In this document: one piece after another, positions 35,301 through 41,106 of the stretch
Numbering within the stretch: position 1 is the first letter of the stretch
How the letters are laid out: every line of letters begins with the position of its first letter
Assembly (NCBI RefSeq): GCF_000783395.1
Contig: NZ_JSFK01000040.1
Span: forward strand, 1 to 64,000
Direction of reading: 5' to 3'
Length of the DNA stretch: 64,000 bases
From: Pseudomonas chlororaphis
GTDB lineage: Bacteria; Pseudomonadota; Gammaproteobacteria; Pseudomonadales; Pseudomonadaceae
Notes under the pieces: model-generated
What the model saw: only the letters and a program-made list of their open reading frames with translations
Told to the model about the DNA's origin: nothing
Databases searched by the model: none
Program-made: the position numbers and the translations under genes

Positions 35301-35830
35301 ACGTGACCCTGTCGCCGTCGGTGCCAAGCACCGGCGCGGGTATCGCCACGCTCAACCCGATCGCCGAAGTGGCGCCGGGCGACATCGACCTGATCGCGCC
35401 GCTGGGCACCATCGATGCCGGCGAGGCTGGGATTCGCGTGTCGGGCAACGTCAACATCGCCGCACTGACGGTGGTCAACGCCGCGAACATTTCGGTGCAG
35501 GGCAAGTCGACGGGTGTGCCGGTGGTGTCGGCGGTGAATACCGGGGCGATCACTTCGGCCAGTTCGGCGGCATCGTCGGCCACCCAGGCGGCGGAAGATG
35601 TCGCGCGTCAGCAGCAGGCGGCTTCGCGGCAGAATCAGGCTTCGGTGTTTACCGTGCAGGTGTTGAGCTTCGGCAACGAACAACTCGCACCTTCACGTGA
35701 TGGTGCCAGCCGCGCACCGACCCCGGGTTACAACCCGAACAGCCCGGTGCAGGTGTTGGGTGCCGGGGCGCTGGATGATCAGGCGAAACAGCAGTTGACC
35801 GAGGAGGAGCGCGGGCAACTGACGTTGTAA
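23333..35830 (+). CDS. pdtA: Giant filamentous-haemagglutinin-like exoprotein (PdtA-like TpsA)
   Basis: A 4165-aa secreted adhesin. I start at ATG 23333 (AAAAGGAT upstream), which gives an extended signal peptide: a basic stretch, then LAHAVALCLVAGSAQAQ. The frame is open back to GTG 23216, but that part has no ribosome site. After about 100 residues comes the two-partner secretion domain with LNWETFNVGRNTTVEF and NRNGIVFSGSSQVNVRNLV. Then follows a very long beta-helix rich in Gly/Asn/Ala/Leu repeats, and at the C-terminus a DUF3739 domain (GGDIQMLTPGG, then IDLIAPLGTIDAGEAGIRV). In P. aeruginosa PdtA, a phosphate-starvation exoprotein, follows hxc and lapA/B, as here. Its transporter PdtB is not in this window. 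Confidence 0.88.
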   Translation: MLARPSRRRTRVLSSKREAVEPTLWLLKPLAHAVALCLVAGSAQAQTAFSSSWFAAKGAAQQAAAARPSMGGLPGMTPPLAQQQKANQQLQRSIQTLNNTVAAIAAQQAAQAAGRAAALGTVQFVPDGLGEGGLKVDNSLAQGWQNAKGPQQTQADGKTTVKIEQTADKAILNWETFNVGRNTTVEFAQQANWAVLNRVNDPSARASQIQGQIKGAGTVMLVNRNGIVFSGSSQVNVRNLVAAAANITDIQFRDRGLYFDSTGTQPTFTDAAGKVLVERGASIETHKPAVSTDAGGYALLLGNEVQNDGSISTAKGQTVLAAGDRFYIRKGSGTEGNTFSTTFGSEVTPGFKAGAVAGKVTNNGLIQSATGDITLAGHEVVQNGVLLASTSVSTRGTIHLLNPSTDSTGSVTLGQGSATAIMLDSSDLTALDSQRDAALTGVNANNRIRGDQSRIEFQSGGSVEFQNGSITLATGGQVAVSAQRRSVVRDGAMIDVSGALGVKVAMENNNIKINVQGNEQRDASINREKGALNSNDVWVDVRELVYVPAGTNGYATDRWYTAGGLLEVGGYLGTQGHSIGEWMAQGGTVSFAGNDVVTEKGSLINLSGGTLDVQSGEIRQSWLRGADGKLYEVSRAPGDLLYTGLYKGYEDSSERWGQTSYFYNPLIAPRSRYESGYTVGRDAGQLVIATANAVLDGQMIGEVYQGERQNQAPIPVLDGYEQSQTALARRAQLIVGSYDPTYVAAASGLLYTLNPTLDQVQMGGERPLAGSDLDLAGAVSDARKGKLFLDNDQLNGLRLGALKVAAKEQVVVDGALTVDNGGDITLYAPDVQIGADLTARGGSLRLGNVLNQFLSSDTADTRLTAKADKATQVNVADGVRLDTRGVWSNLRTNPDDGASLAYLNGGLVSVRSSGDIDIGAGSLLDVSSGGAVLANGKTRGGKGGDLTLESSAISAPGKTHLDLAGELRGYGVTGGGTLTVQANKILVGQTDQALTDNTLQLSGDLFSKGFSAYNLIGLSGLDVAEGTAIDVTLPVYRFGDAAPNQVSGVDPQTALELWTPTLFQENPTKGLLTQRGGASLTLQGGASLIGLIDAANSTLTLGRGSRISVDPGQSIKLRGAGQITVEGELNAWGGTIDIRQQQFGAINPGTSNQVADSTAHNRSIWIGEQAVLDVAGRANTAIDVLGRTYGQVGKGGSIIIGGEIDTKLATATAADAYVIVRQGARLDASGTEAVVDIAGQGPTRVATDGGRISLSAYNGVFVEGSLRAAAGGVGAAGGRLELALEVPLYLDSASNAVRAPREIIIGQGSGDQRLSANLRPGDGDDSLRYGQTRLSADQLMAGGFDNLSLLSNGLLSFDGDVNLHMNQSLNLYAGALSLAENSTDAARVDLRAPYLRLSGVGTYFEAPTMTRPRVTLNPTNRLSQATFNASANLLDVGNGLSFGTQGAILQQQGPAVAYSRRAFGLVSLDSSGDLRFLAPNDRAEKTRLWTPGDLNLGAAQIYPATGVQADVRAGYQGADRANEHTLRISGRGVAPAAVPYSVFGSLSLTAGTIEQGGVIRAPLGLITLGDDVLTATREVRLLPGSMTSVSAAGLVMPYGGTTDGIDYRYNDKSVILNGITGQTNGVVVNSQYIDVQSGATLDLSGGGDLRGAGFVSGRGGSTDARLNPLVRNAADGTFSLPGLASNPVYAIVPGNQSVYAPVVAEAAAVDPRVGQQITLGAGVPGLAAGTYTLLPSSFALLPGAFRVEVNAQATPSGTTPALQLRNGSWTSSGQMSIANTALRDSLASQVILTSADVLRRYSQYNETSLTQFIYSDAARRGVPRALAPMDGKTLDLRLNAGGEQDIALQFNGQALFKAAEGGFTGTAVLRGGNAGANFEILGAGHAPTADFDGVSVYADTLNNLNAGRLSIGAMPNVMYGNSANIIGFLGTSKDIVLREGAILSAPEVLLRTTSTLGGITVEAGAGINTLGRGDVAYDSTAGYFYQPDQSSLLLASNGWTHVLAPKAASGISGGGSIRIGVCTTTVCSNPAILYSDGSLTAATDNQFELDEAVRFGTRHLALSVGSVNAGSAEALAAAGSRVPAGLMLNQNVLNRLLRGDTQYGAPALETLSLTTRDAFNFYGSVSLDTFDPQTGQSKLQNLLLVTPAIYGWGDASDVASIRTANLIWNGATQSPGGVITAGAGTGSGTLDIQAQRIELGYDSMPQASGLDQNNRLALGFANVNLTASDRITANHKGSLAVYQEQGTYDPVKGYRYSGGNLNLRTPLLTGEAASVSVLKAGNNLTLSGGGAAGVADALGAELNLEARNIVLDSRIALASGKLTVKSEGDLTLGNAAVLDMAGRTLPFNDVNKYSWGGDVSLYSANGNIRQAAGSRIDLSAKNHQAGNLTATALGDAAGTVDLQGEILGGSSGYYDAGGTLVPYKAGNVDIRAQNLGGDASAQFAALNQRLNAGQVFGSRSLQLKQGNLVIGDGLKAGDINVSVDNGSLTVAGLIDASGERVGNIRLAAKNALTLAGNSVLDAHGRVLRVDSYGKIIDAPNRATVELNSGEGVLTLASGARIDLRHGTDALPGFLAGQHDGMLRGTLELNAPRLGSNDIAIDASGALTIQGARSIGLNATRRYTDARDSVDQAVSGRPYQVIDQAMLDRIHGDSNTFINAALGNSDLLQRKLAGLNNATYADAFHLRPGVEIASKTADGDLVVEGDLDLSGYRYASLNPHTRLNPAVYGSGEAGNLVIRAGGNLDIFGSINDGFAPPPETQDDAGWKLIAGVQPFGADLIVPGSGVSLAEGTQFPVGATLNYDVTIQGAVLASGTLLPTQAVLAEAYTFSAGTVLAGAVHDASGNLLYAAGTLLSDSVTVPANSRLGAGIRLNKATNLQAMNWPKGVPLPAVYDADLSSTSGVKLSGSLDLLRGSLIPSMTDVKLADGTSLIELRPFTGDQQGKNWALASLLPSGSASWSMRVVAGADLGAADSRAVKPVLTDGNLRLADAHYGVTVTTGTGTMVWAPGNPYDLPGYNPVPDDQLFMCDLIPGLCQPMARWVWAPGSGLGGDYEPVPEEALILCYIYPNLCIGNNPGTTAKAHSQMFSVLRTGTGDLDLIAAGNLSMDSPFGVYTAGTQSANVDPLYNQKRGHLSDSDSVLGTAGADYEKWVNGGADSLYQAWYPQLGGNLTINAGGSVSADSVGKKALSSGGGFREQIASASVGNWLWRQGTGNPDVPTAWWINFGSYATQLMTADGNTEPYLIGFTGFGTLGGGNISLRAGGDAGMLKPLGDAINYPRSQGLIVAVGSTGRVASDGSVQMTGGGDMDIRIGGALNPSLQARAGDNGTRPPRHDLQGTLINLRGAAQLTGGALGGINLQYGAVSQSHDVRETRPLDPFTSTTSNASGGLVLIPGDSGMSLSTRGDLVLGGAADPGRVRLFNASPLLDSSGNMGIGGILSGFSLWTDHTAIDLFSAGGNLTPSTQLTEVDSNLTPVSGANTSPTDGRFVYPSILRAVAAQGSIYAGPSAAYGEGNAAPTTAYSLLLAPSTAGQLELLAGDSIYAGGYAINQSGASPLAIATPFKPAFQAFASSRVQKPLNSNYASDGVKPDANSRYPLFAFGPNSYSGLNDVQGPARFYALTGDLVGIRSGETLRFDNSKRTWYEAAGPVWMVAGRDIVASGTNLGQPTAVRPDEMGVGREVITSTGNLFVHNDPRDVSRVSAGRDILYSSFDIAGPGTLDINAGRNILMEDRASITSLGSLVAGDQRPGASVVLQAGTGAQGLDYSRFIARYLNPRNLADPQASLNGQPGKVVKTYLDELQSWLTLGYGFSGNAEQAQAFYAAMPSAEQAIFARQVYFAELRAGGLEYNDVDGPRTGSYLRGRNAIAALFPTTDVAGNPIRYDGDITMYGGAGVKTLFGGDIQMLTPGGGQVFGIEGAAPPSTAGIITQGSGNIQLYSQGSILLGQSRIMTTFGGSILGWSAEGDINAGRGSKTTVVYTPPKRVYDTWGNVTLSPSVPSTGAGIATLNPIAEVAPGDIDLIAPLGTIDAGEAGIRVSGNVNIAALTVVNAANISVQGKSTGVPVVSAVNTGAITSASSAASSATQAAEDVARQQQAASRQNQASVFTVQVLSFGNEQLAPSRDGASRAPTPGYNPNSPVQVLGAGALDDQAKQQLTEEERGQLTL

Positions 35831-35852
35831 CAGACTCTCGTGCAGTACGTTT

Positions 35853-35879
35853 GGGCGGCCTGTTGGTCGCCCTTTTTTT
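35853..35879 (+). terminator. Rho-independent terminator after the giant exoprotein gene
   Basis: GGGCGGCC (35853-35860) pairs with GGTCGCCC (35865-35872) around TGTT, with one G-U pair, followed by seven T. Confidence 0.9.
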
Positions 35880-35885
35880 ATCACC

Positions 35886-35970
35886 TGTAGGAGCTGCCGC
35901 AGGCTGCGATCTTTTGATTTTGCTTTTAAAGATCAAGATCAAAAGATCGCAGCCTGCGGCAGCTCCTACA
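35886..35970. repeat. REPIN
   Basis: Inverted pair of GGAGCTGCCGCAGGCTGCGA-type REPs (a GCAGG variant of the usual GAAGG core, changed the same way in both arms) between converging genes. Confidence 0.92.
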
Positions 35971-35976
35971 GGGAGT

Positions 35977-36924
35977 TCAGAAGGCGTAGGGGATGCTGAC
36001 TTTTGCCCAGAGCATTTCGCCTTCCGGGCGGTTCTCGACGTCAAACTCCTTGGCCCAGCGGATCTCCGCACTGGCGTACTTGAGAAAGGTGAAGTGCAGC
36101 GCCGGGCCGATCGCGAAGACCTTGCCGCGTACGCCGTCGTCGACGTCCTGCCCGGCGAACTGCACGGTATGGCCGAACTGTTTGTCGTCGGTGGTCTGCT
36201 TGAGGAAGTAGCCGTTGATGCCGAGCATCAGATCATCGGTGAGCTTGTAGCTGGCCGAATAATCGAAGTGGAAGATCTGCCCGGATTTGTAGTCAGTGTC
36301 CTTGTTCTTCTCGTTGAAGCTGTAAGTGGTCTTCATCGAGACTTCGGTCTTGTCGGTCGGCAGCCAGGTGAAGGAGAACAGCGGTTTGTAGGTGTAGAAA
36401 TTGTTGCTGGTGTTGGCCAACCGGTCGACGCTGTATTCGCCGGTCGGCACGGTGATTTCCAGCGCGGCGCCAAGGGTCAGATTCTTGCCCATGTCCCACA
36501 GAATGATCGGTGCAATGGTGGTATCGCCCATGCCTTCGCGGGTGTCGCTCAAGCCGAATACCGAGACTTCCTGCTTCAACCACGGCTGGGCGATGTACCC
36601 GGCCAGACGTCCGCCGAACACGCGCACCGGGCTTAAATAATCGAGGCGCGGAATCACGGCCGTGGATTCGATCTCGACATTCGGCACCTTGCCGCCCAGC
36701 GAGCTGATGTTGAGCTTGGTCGATTTGTAATGGTTGTAGTAGAGGTTGAACGCGACCATGTTCTGCGGAAGGCTGTCGACTTCCAGCGGCAGCATGAAGA
36801 AACCGTCGGTGCCGGTGCCGATGTTGTCGACGCCGGCTTCGGTGGCCAGGGCGGGCAACGTCAGAGGGCAACCCGCGATGAAAAGGGCGAGCGGCAAGAA
36901 GGATGTTGCACGGTTCTGGCTCAT
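35977..36924 (-). CDS. SphA-like / Phenol_MetA_deg outer-membrane protein
   Basis: A 315-aa outer-membrane beta-barrel. I start at ATG 36924 (GAGGA six bases upstream on the minus strand), not 36936. The signal peptide ends near LPALA. The mature protein has the family's opening (GTDGFFMLPLEVDSLPQNMV), PTGEY and repeated amphipathic strands, and ends in PYAF, an outer-membrane insertion signal with terminal Phe. The family includes transport proteins for hydrophobic compounds and P. aeruginosa SphA, which is induced by sphingosine through the adjacent AraC-type SphR. The divergent AraC gene at 37124 fits that pair. Confidence 0.75.
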   Translation of the reverse strand: MSQNRATSFLPLALFIAGCPLTLPALATEAGVDNIGTGTDGFFMLPLEVDSLPQNMVAFNLYYNHYKSTKLNISSLGGKVPNVEIESTAVIPRLDYLSPVRVFGGRLAGYIAQPWLKQEVSVFGLSDTREGMGDTTIAPIILWDMGKNLTLGAALEITVPTGEYSVDRLANTSNNFYTYKPLFSFTWLPTDKTEVSMKTTYSFNEKNKDTDYKSGQIFHFDYSASYKLTDDLMLGINGYFLKQTTDDKQFGHTVQFAGQDVDDGVRGKVFAIGPALHFTFLKYASAEIRWAKEFDVENRPEGEMLWAKVSIPYAF

Positions 36925-37123
36925 GACTGTCCTCATTATTATTGTGATTGGGACCTGGTACCGGTTGCTCGGAGCGCCGGTACGCTAGAAATAAGCGTTT
37001 GGCCTACGTTGGGGCAGGGTATTGGCGGACACCGAGGGGGGCATCTGCGGACAGTCCGTAAACCTTGTGCTAACTTCCTTCGACATAACCGGTTACAAAA
37101 ATAACAATCAAGCGTGATCCGGA

Positions 37124-38176
37124 ATGTCAGCCCCCATGAACGTAAAAGTCCAAGACCCGACCTTCGAATTGGCGCTGGTCTCGCCGTTTCTTTTGCAAAC
37201 CCTTGCTGAAGTCGCGCAGAACAAGGGCATCGATCCCCAGAGCCTGTGCCGTGGGCTGGGTTTCACCCTTGAGGATCTGCAGGATCCGGCGCAGCGGATT
37301 TCCTATCGTCAGGCGGTGGCGATGATTCAGCGCGCACTTAAAGTGCTGCCTAATCAGGGTCTGGGGTTGTGGGTCGGCGCGCAGAACGTGCTCGGCACTT
37401 TGGGCCTGCTCGGGCATGTGTTGTCGCTGTGCAAGACCTTGCGTGATGCGTTTGCGCTGGGCATTCGTCATCAGCACACGTCGGGCGGGATTGTGGTGTC
37501 GAGCGTCGATGTGGTCGATGGCCAGGTTCATCTCGATGCTGAGTGTCGTCTGCCATTCGCCGATGTGCAGGTGTTTGCCGTCGAGGAGTTCTTCGCCAGT
37601 CTGCTGGTGTATGGCCGCGCACTGGTTGGCGAGCAGTTCAAAGCGATCGCCGTGGAATTCGTGCATGCCGCACCGAGTTATCTGAGTGAATACCATCGCT
37701 TGCTGGGGCCGGATGTGCGTTTCGGTTGCCTGCACAACCGCATGCTGATCGATGCGCAGTGGCTTGACGTGAACCTGCCCAATCACCATTCGCTGGCGCT
37801 GCGTCAGGCGGTCGCCTTGCTGGAGCTGGAAGCGGCGCAGGTGCATCAGAAGCTTGATCTGATTCAGGCGGTCGAGCGGGCGATTGCCAGGGATTTGACC
37901 TCTGGCAGCCATATCGAAAAGATTGCCGGTGATTTGAACATGAGCAGCCGCACCTTGCGCCGGCGTTTGACTGAGCATGCGCTGACGTTCGAGGCGCTGC
38001 TGGAGCAGGTGCGACAGGCGCGGACGATGAGTCTGCTGGCCAATCCGGATATGCCGATTGAGCGGATTACCGAGGAAGTGGGCTACAGCGATGTGCGCAG
38101 TTTTCGCCGGGCGTTCAAGCGCTGGACAGGGTTGAGCCCGAGTGCGTGGCGCCAGGAAAGCGTTACAGCTGTTTAA
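37124..38176 (+). CDS. AraC-family transcriptional regulator (SphR-like)
   Basis: A 350-aa regulator. The N-terminal half is an Arabinose_bd-type ligand domain (FLLQTLAEVAQNKGIDPQ.., then LGLWVGAQNVLGTLGLLGHV). The C-terminal two helix-turn-helix motifs are IEKIAGDLNMSSRTLRRRL and IERITEEVGYSDVRSFRRAF, ending in GLSPSAWR. It is divergent from the SphA-like gene, about 200 bases apart, and is the obvious activator of it. ATG 37124 and ATG 37136 are both possible; neither has a strong ribosome site. Confidence 0.85.
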   Translation: MSAPMNVKVQDPTFELALVSPFLLQTLAEVAQNKGIDPQSLCRGLGFTLEDLQDPAQRISYRQAVAMIQRALKVLPNQGLGLWVGAQNVLGTLGLLGHVLSLCKTLRDAFALGIRHQHTSGGIVVSSVDVVDGQVHLDAECRLPFADVQVFAVEEFFASLLVYGRALVGEQFKAIAVEFVHAAPSYLSEYHRLLGPDVRFGCLHNRMLIDAQWLDVNLPNHHSLALRQAVALLELEAAQVHQKLDLIQAVERAIARDLTSGSHIEKIAGDLNMSSRTLRRRLTEHALTFEALLEQVRQARTMSLLANPDMPIERITEEVGYSDVRSFRRAFKRWTGLSPSAWRQESVTAV

Positions 38177-38243
38177 AAGATCAAAAGATCGCAGCTACCC
38201 TGATCCCTGTAGGAGCTGCCGAAGGCTGCGATCTTTTGATCTT
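38177..38243. repeat. Damaged REPIN
   Basis: The right REP (38209-38243) is intact, while the left arm keeps only AGATCAAAAGATCGCAGCT and has lost the CTTCGGCAGCTCCTACA part. It is a partly deleted version of the family seen at 17647 and 50749. Confidence 0.8.
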
Positions 38244-38305
38244 GCTTCAACCCCACAAACTGTCTGGCTACAGGTAAACTCCGCGCACTTTTTCAAGGAG
38301 TTCAC

Positions 38306-39193
38306 ATGAGTTACTACCAGCCGGGCATTCTCGCCACCCCAGTTCCTGCGCAAGCACGTCACCTGTTTTTCGCCCTTGAATCGGCTGAAGCCCTGCCGCA
38401 GGCGATCGACAATCTGCTGAATCTGGTGGACGGCAAGTCGGCGGTGGTCGGTTTCGGTGAATCCCTGGCCAAGGCCCTCAACGTGCAGATCGACGGCCTG
38501 CGCAGCTTCCCGGCCATGACTGGCGTTGGCGTCGAAAACCCGTCGACCCAGCACGCGCTGTGGGTGTGGCTGCACGGCGTCGACCGTGGTGAACTGCTTA
38601 ACCGTTGCAACGCTCTCGAAGCCGCACTGGCCCCGGCCCTGCGTCTGGTCGAGATGCAGGAAGCCTTCCGCCACAAGGACGGCCACGACCTCACCGGTTA
38701 CGAAGACGGCACCGAAAACCCGCACGACGAAGCCGCCATCGCCGCCGCCCTGCAAAGCGCAGGCGCTGACGGCATGGTCGGTGGCAGCTTCGCCGCGATC
38801 CAGCAGTGGCAGCACGACCTCAAGGGTTTCCACAAGCTGTCCGCCGACGACAAAGACAACATCATGGGCCGTCGCCTCAGCGACAACGAAGAGATCGACG
38901 ACGCCCCAGTCTCTGCGCACGTCAAACGCACCGCGCAGGAAAGCTTCGCCCCTGAGGCGTTCGTCGTGCGCCGCTCGATGCCGTGGATCGAAGGCGATCG
39001 CGCAGGCCTTATGTTCCTCGCCTTCGGTTTTTCGCTGGATGCCTTCGAAGCGCAACTGCGGCGCATGAGCGGCCTGGAAGATGGCATCACCGATGGTCTG
39101 TATCGCATCAGCCGGCCGATCACTGGCGGCTACTACTGGTGCCCGCCGCTGAAGGACGGTCACCTCGATCTGCGCGCCTTGCGCATCGGCTAA
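38306..39193 (+). CDS. DyP-type haem peroxidase (YfeX-like)
   Basis: A 295-aa dye-decolourising peroxidase. AAGGAG lies six bases before ATG 38306. It carries the family GxxDG motif (GYEDGTENP, residues 131-139) with the catalytic Asp, and the proximal haem His in SAHVKRT at about residue 205. There is no Tat signal, so it is cytoplasmic as in class B YfeX. It is followed 11 bases later by an oxidoreductase gene, and the two are probably co-transcribed. Confidence 0.92.
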   Translation: MSYYQPGILATPVPAQARHLFFALESAEALPQAIDNLLNLVDGKSAVVGFGESLAKALNVQIDGLRSFPAMTGVGVENPSTQHALWVWLHGVDRGELLNRCNALEAALAPALRLVEMQEAFRHKDGHDLTGYEDGTENPHDEAAIAAALQSAGADGMVGGSFAAIQQWQHDLKGFHKLSADDKDNIMGRRLSDNEEIDDAPVSAHVKRTAQESFAPEAFVVRRSMPWIEGDRAGLMFLAFGFSLDAFEAQLRRMSGLEDGITDGLYRISRPITGGYYWCPPLKDGHLDLRALRIG

Positions 39194-39204
39194 AAGGAAT
39201 GAAC

Positions 39205-40170
39205 ATGGACGTGGTGCGCTGGGGCATGATCGGTTGTGGCAGCGTCGCTGAACGCAAGAGCGGGCCGGCCTTCTACAAGGTGCCCGGTTCGGCGCTGGTG
39301 GCGGTGATGGGCCGACGTCTCGACGCTGTAACCGACTACGCCGCGCGCCATGGCATCGCCCGGGTCTACACCGACGTCGATGCGCTGATCAACGATCCCG
39401 AGGTGGACGCGGTGTACATCGCCACGCCCCCCGACAGCCACCACGCCTACAGCCTGAAAGTCGCCGCCGCCGGCAAACATTGCTGCGTGGAAAAACCCAT
39501 GGCGCTGAGTGCCGGGCAAAGCCGTCAGATGCAGCAGGCGTTTGCCGAGGCTGGTTTGCACTTGTTCGTTTCTTACTATCGCCGTTCGTTGCCGCGTTTT
39601 GCGCAGGTGCGGCAATGGCTGGAGGAGGGGCGCATCGGTGAGGTTCGGCACTTGAGCTGGACGCTGACCAAGGCGCCTTCGCCGGCAGATCTGGACGGTT
39701 GCGATAATTGGCGCACCGATCCGGCGGTGGCCGGTGGCGGTTACTTTGCCGATCTGGCCAGTCATGGCTTTGACCTGTTCCAGTATCTGCTTGGCGACAT
39801 TGTCGAGGTCGCCGGATTCACCGCGCGTCAGGCCGGGTTGTATGCCGCGGAAGATGCCGTCAGCGCCAGTTGGCGGTTCGCTTCCGGGGCGCTGGGCATG
39901 GGTTGCTGGAGCTTTGTCGCGGATCGGCGCGAGGATCGGGTCGAGATCATCGGCAGCCTTGGGCGGATCAGTTTTTCCGTGTTTGATGAGCATCCCGTGC
40001 AATTGCATGCCGATGAAAGTATCAGCCTGGAAATCCCTCATCACGAGCACATCCAGTGGCATCACGTGCTGGGCATGAATGCGCATATTCGTGGTGATTC
40101 CAGACACCCCGCTGTCGCCGAACAAGCCCTCAAGACTGACTGGGTCATGGATCAAATCCTCAAACGTTAA
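39205..40170 (+). CDS. Gfo/Idh/MocA family NAD(P)-dependent oxidoreductase
   Basis: A 321-aa protein. I use ATG 39205, with AAAAGGA six bases upstream. The N-terminal Rossmann fold has WGMIGCGSVAERKSGPAF. The family signature VEKPMAL (Lys about residue 97) follows YIATPPDSHHAY. A DLASHGFDLFQYLLG segment contains the conserved His. The substrate is probably a sugar or cyclitol derivative, but I cannot specify it. It shares a transcript with the peroxidase. Confidence 0.87.
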   Translation: MDVVRWGMIGCGSVAERKSGPAFYKVPGSALVAVMGRRLDAVTDYAARHGIARVYTDVDALINDPEVDAVYIATPPDSHHAYSLKVAAAGKHCCVEKPMALSAGQSRQMQQAFAEAGLHLFVSYYRRSLPRFAQVRQWLEEGRIGEVRHLSWTLTKAPSPADLDGCDNWRTDPAVAGGGYFADLASHGFDLFQYLLGDIVEVAGFTARQAGLYAAEDAVSASWRFASGALGMGCWSFVADRREDRVEIIGSLGRISFSVFDEHPVQLHADESISLEIPHHEHIQWHHVLGMNAHIRGDSRHPAVAEQALKTDWVMDQILKR

Positions 40171-40256
40171 GATCAAAAGATCGCAGCCTTCGGCAGCTCC
40201 TACAGGGAATCGGGGTCTCATGTAGGAGCTGCCGAAGGCTGCGATCTTTTGATTTT
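40171..40256. repeat. REPIN
   Basis: Inverted pair of GGAGCTGCCGAAGGCTGCGA-type REPs in tail-to-tail order (AGATCGCAGCC first), between the oxidoreductase gene and the GntR operator region. Confidence 0.92.
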
Positions 40257-40272
40257 CAACACCGAATCTAAG

Positions 40273-40340
40273 GTTATGCCCAAACAATATTTCTAACCTT
40301 GTCATAACAACTCTAAGATCACGTCATAACTCGTTATGAC
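40273..40340 (+). promoter_or_regulatory. Probable operator of the GntR regulator
   Basis: An inverted repeat GTCATAAC-TC-GTTATGAC (40323-40340) has two further half-sites upstream: GTCATAAC (40301-40308) and GTTATGCC (40273-40280, one mismatch). This symmetry is typical for a GntR/HutC dimer. The site overlaps the possible first ATG (40336) of the regulator, so autoregulation of the whole operon is likely. Confidence 0.75.
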
Positions 40341-40353
40341 AAGTGATCCCGTG

Positions 40354-41106
40354 ATGACCGATAACGTTCTCTCCCTCAGTAGCGTTCCGCTGCACACCCA
40401 ACTGCGCGACGTCCTCCGTGCGCGCATTCTCGACGGCGAATACCCGCAAGACAGCCAGATGCCCTCCGAAAGCGAACTCGGTGCGTTGTTCAAAGTCAGC
40501 CGCATCACCGTGCGCCAAGCCTTGGGTGATCTGCAAAAGGAAGGGCTGATCTTCAAGATCCACGGCAAAGGCACCTTCGTCGCCAAGCCGAAAACCTTCC
40601 AGAACGTCAGCAGCCTGCAAGGCCTCGCCGAGTCGATGACCGGGCGTGGCTACGAGGTGATCAACCGCCTTCGCAGCTTCAAATTCATCCCGGCCGACAA
40701 GCGTGTCGCCGAGCGTTTGCAAGTTGCCGAAGGCGAAACCGTGGCGCAGATCAAACGTGTGCGGCTGATCAATCGTGAGCCGATTTCGCTTGAAATCACC
40801 TACCTGCCCAAAGCCGTTGGCGAGCGGTTGGAGAAGGCTGATCTGGTCACCCGCGACATCTTCCTGATCCTCGAAAACGACTGCGGCATCGCCCTCGGCC
40901 ACGCTGATCTGGCCATCGACGCGGTGCTCGCCGACAGCGACCTGACTCAGGCGCTCAACGTCGAGGCTGGCTCACCGATCATGCGCATCGAGCGTCTGAC
41001 CCACGACGCGCAAGGCCAGCCGCTGGACTTTGAACACCTTTACTACCGTGGCGATGCGTTCCAGTACCGCCTGCGGATCGACCGGCAAAAAGGGGAGCAG
41101 GCATGA
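40354..41106 (+). CDS. GntR/HutC (UTRA) transcriptional regulator
   Basis: A 250-aa regulator. The winged helix is MPSESELGALFKVSRITVRQ, then ALGDLQKEGLIFKIHGKGTF. The UTRA ligand domain follows (SLQGLAESMTGRGYEV, ISLEITYLP, LDFEHLYYRGDAFQYRLRI). The frame also allows ATG 40336, but that codon lies inside the operator palindrome and has no ribosome site; ATG 40354 has a weak AAGTGA. It overlaps the flavoprotein gene by four bases, so it is the first gene of the operon and probably senses its substrate. Confidence 0.85.
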   Translation: MTDNVLSLSSVPLHTQLRDVLRARILDGEYPQDSQMPSESELGALFKVSRITVRQALGDLQKEGLIFKIHGKGTFVAKPKTFQNVSSLQGLAESMTGRGYEVINRLRSFKFIPADKRVAERLQVAEGETVAQIKRVRLINREPISLEITYLPKAVGERLEKADLVTRDIFLILENDCGIALGHADLAIDAVLADSDLTQALNVEAGSPIMRIERLTHDAQGQPLDFEHLYYRGDAFQYRLRIDRQKGEQA

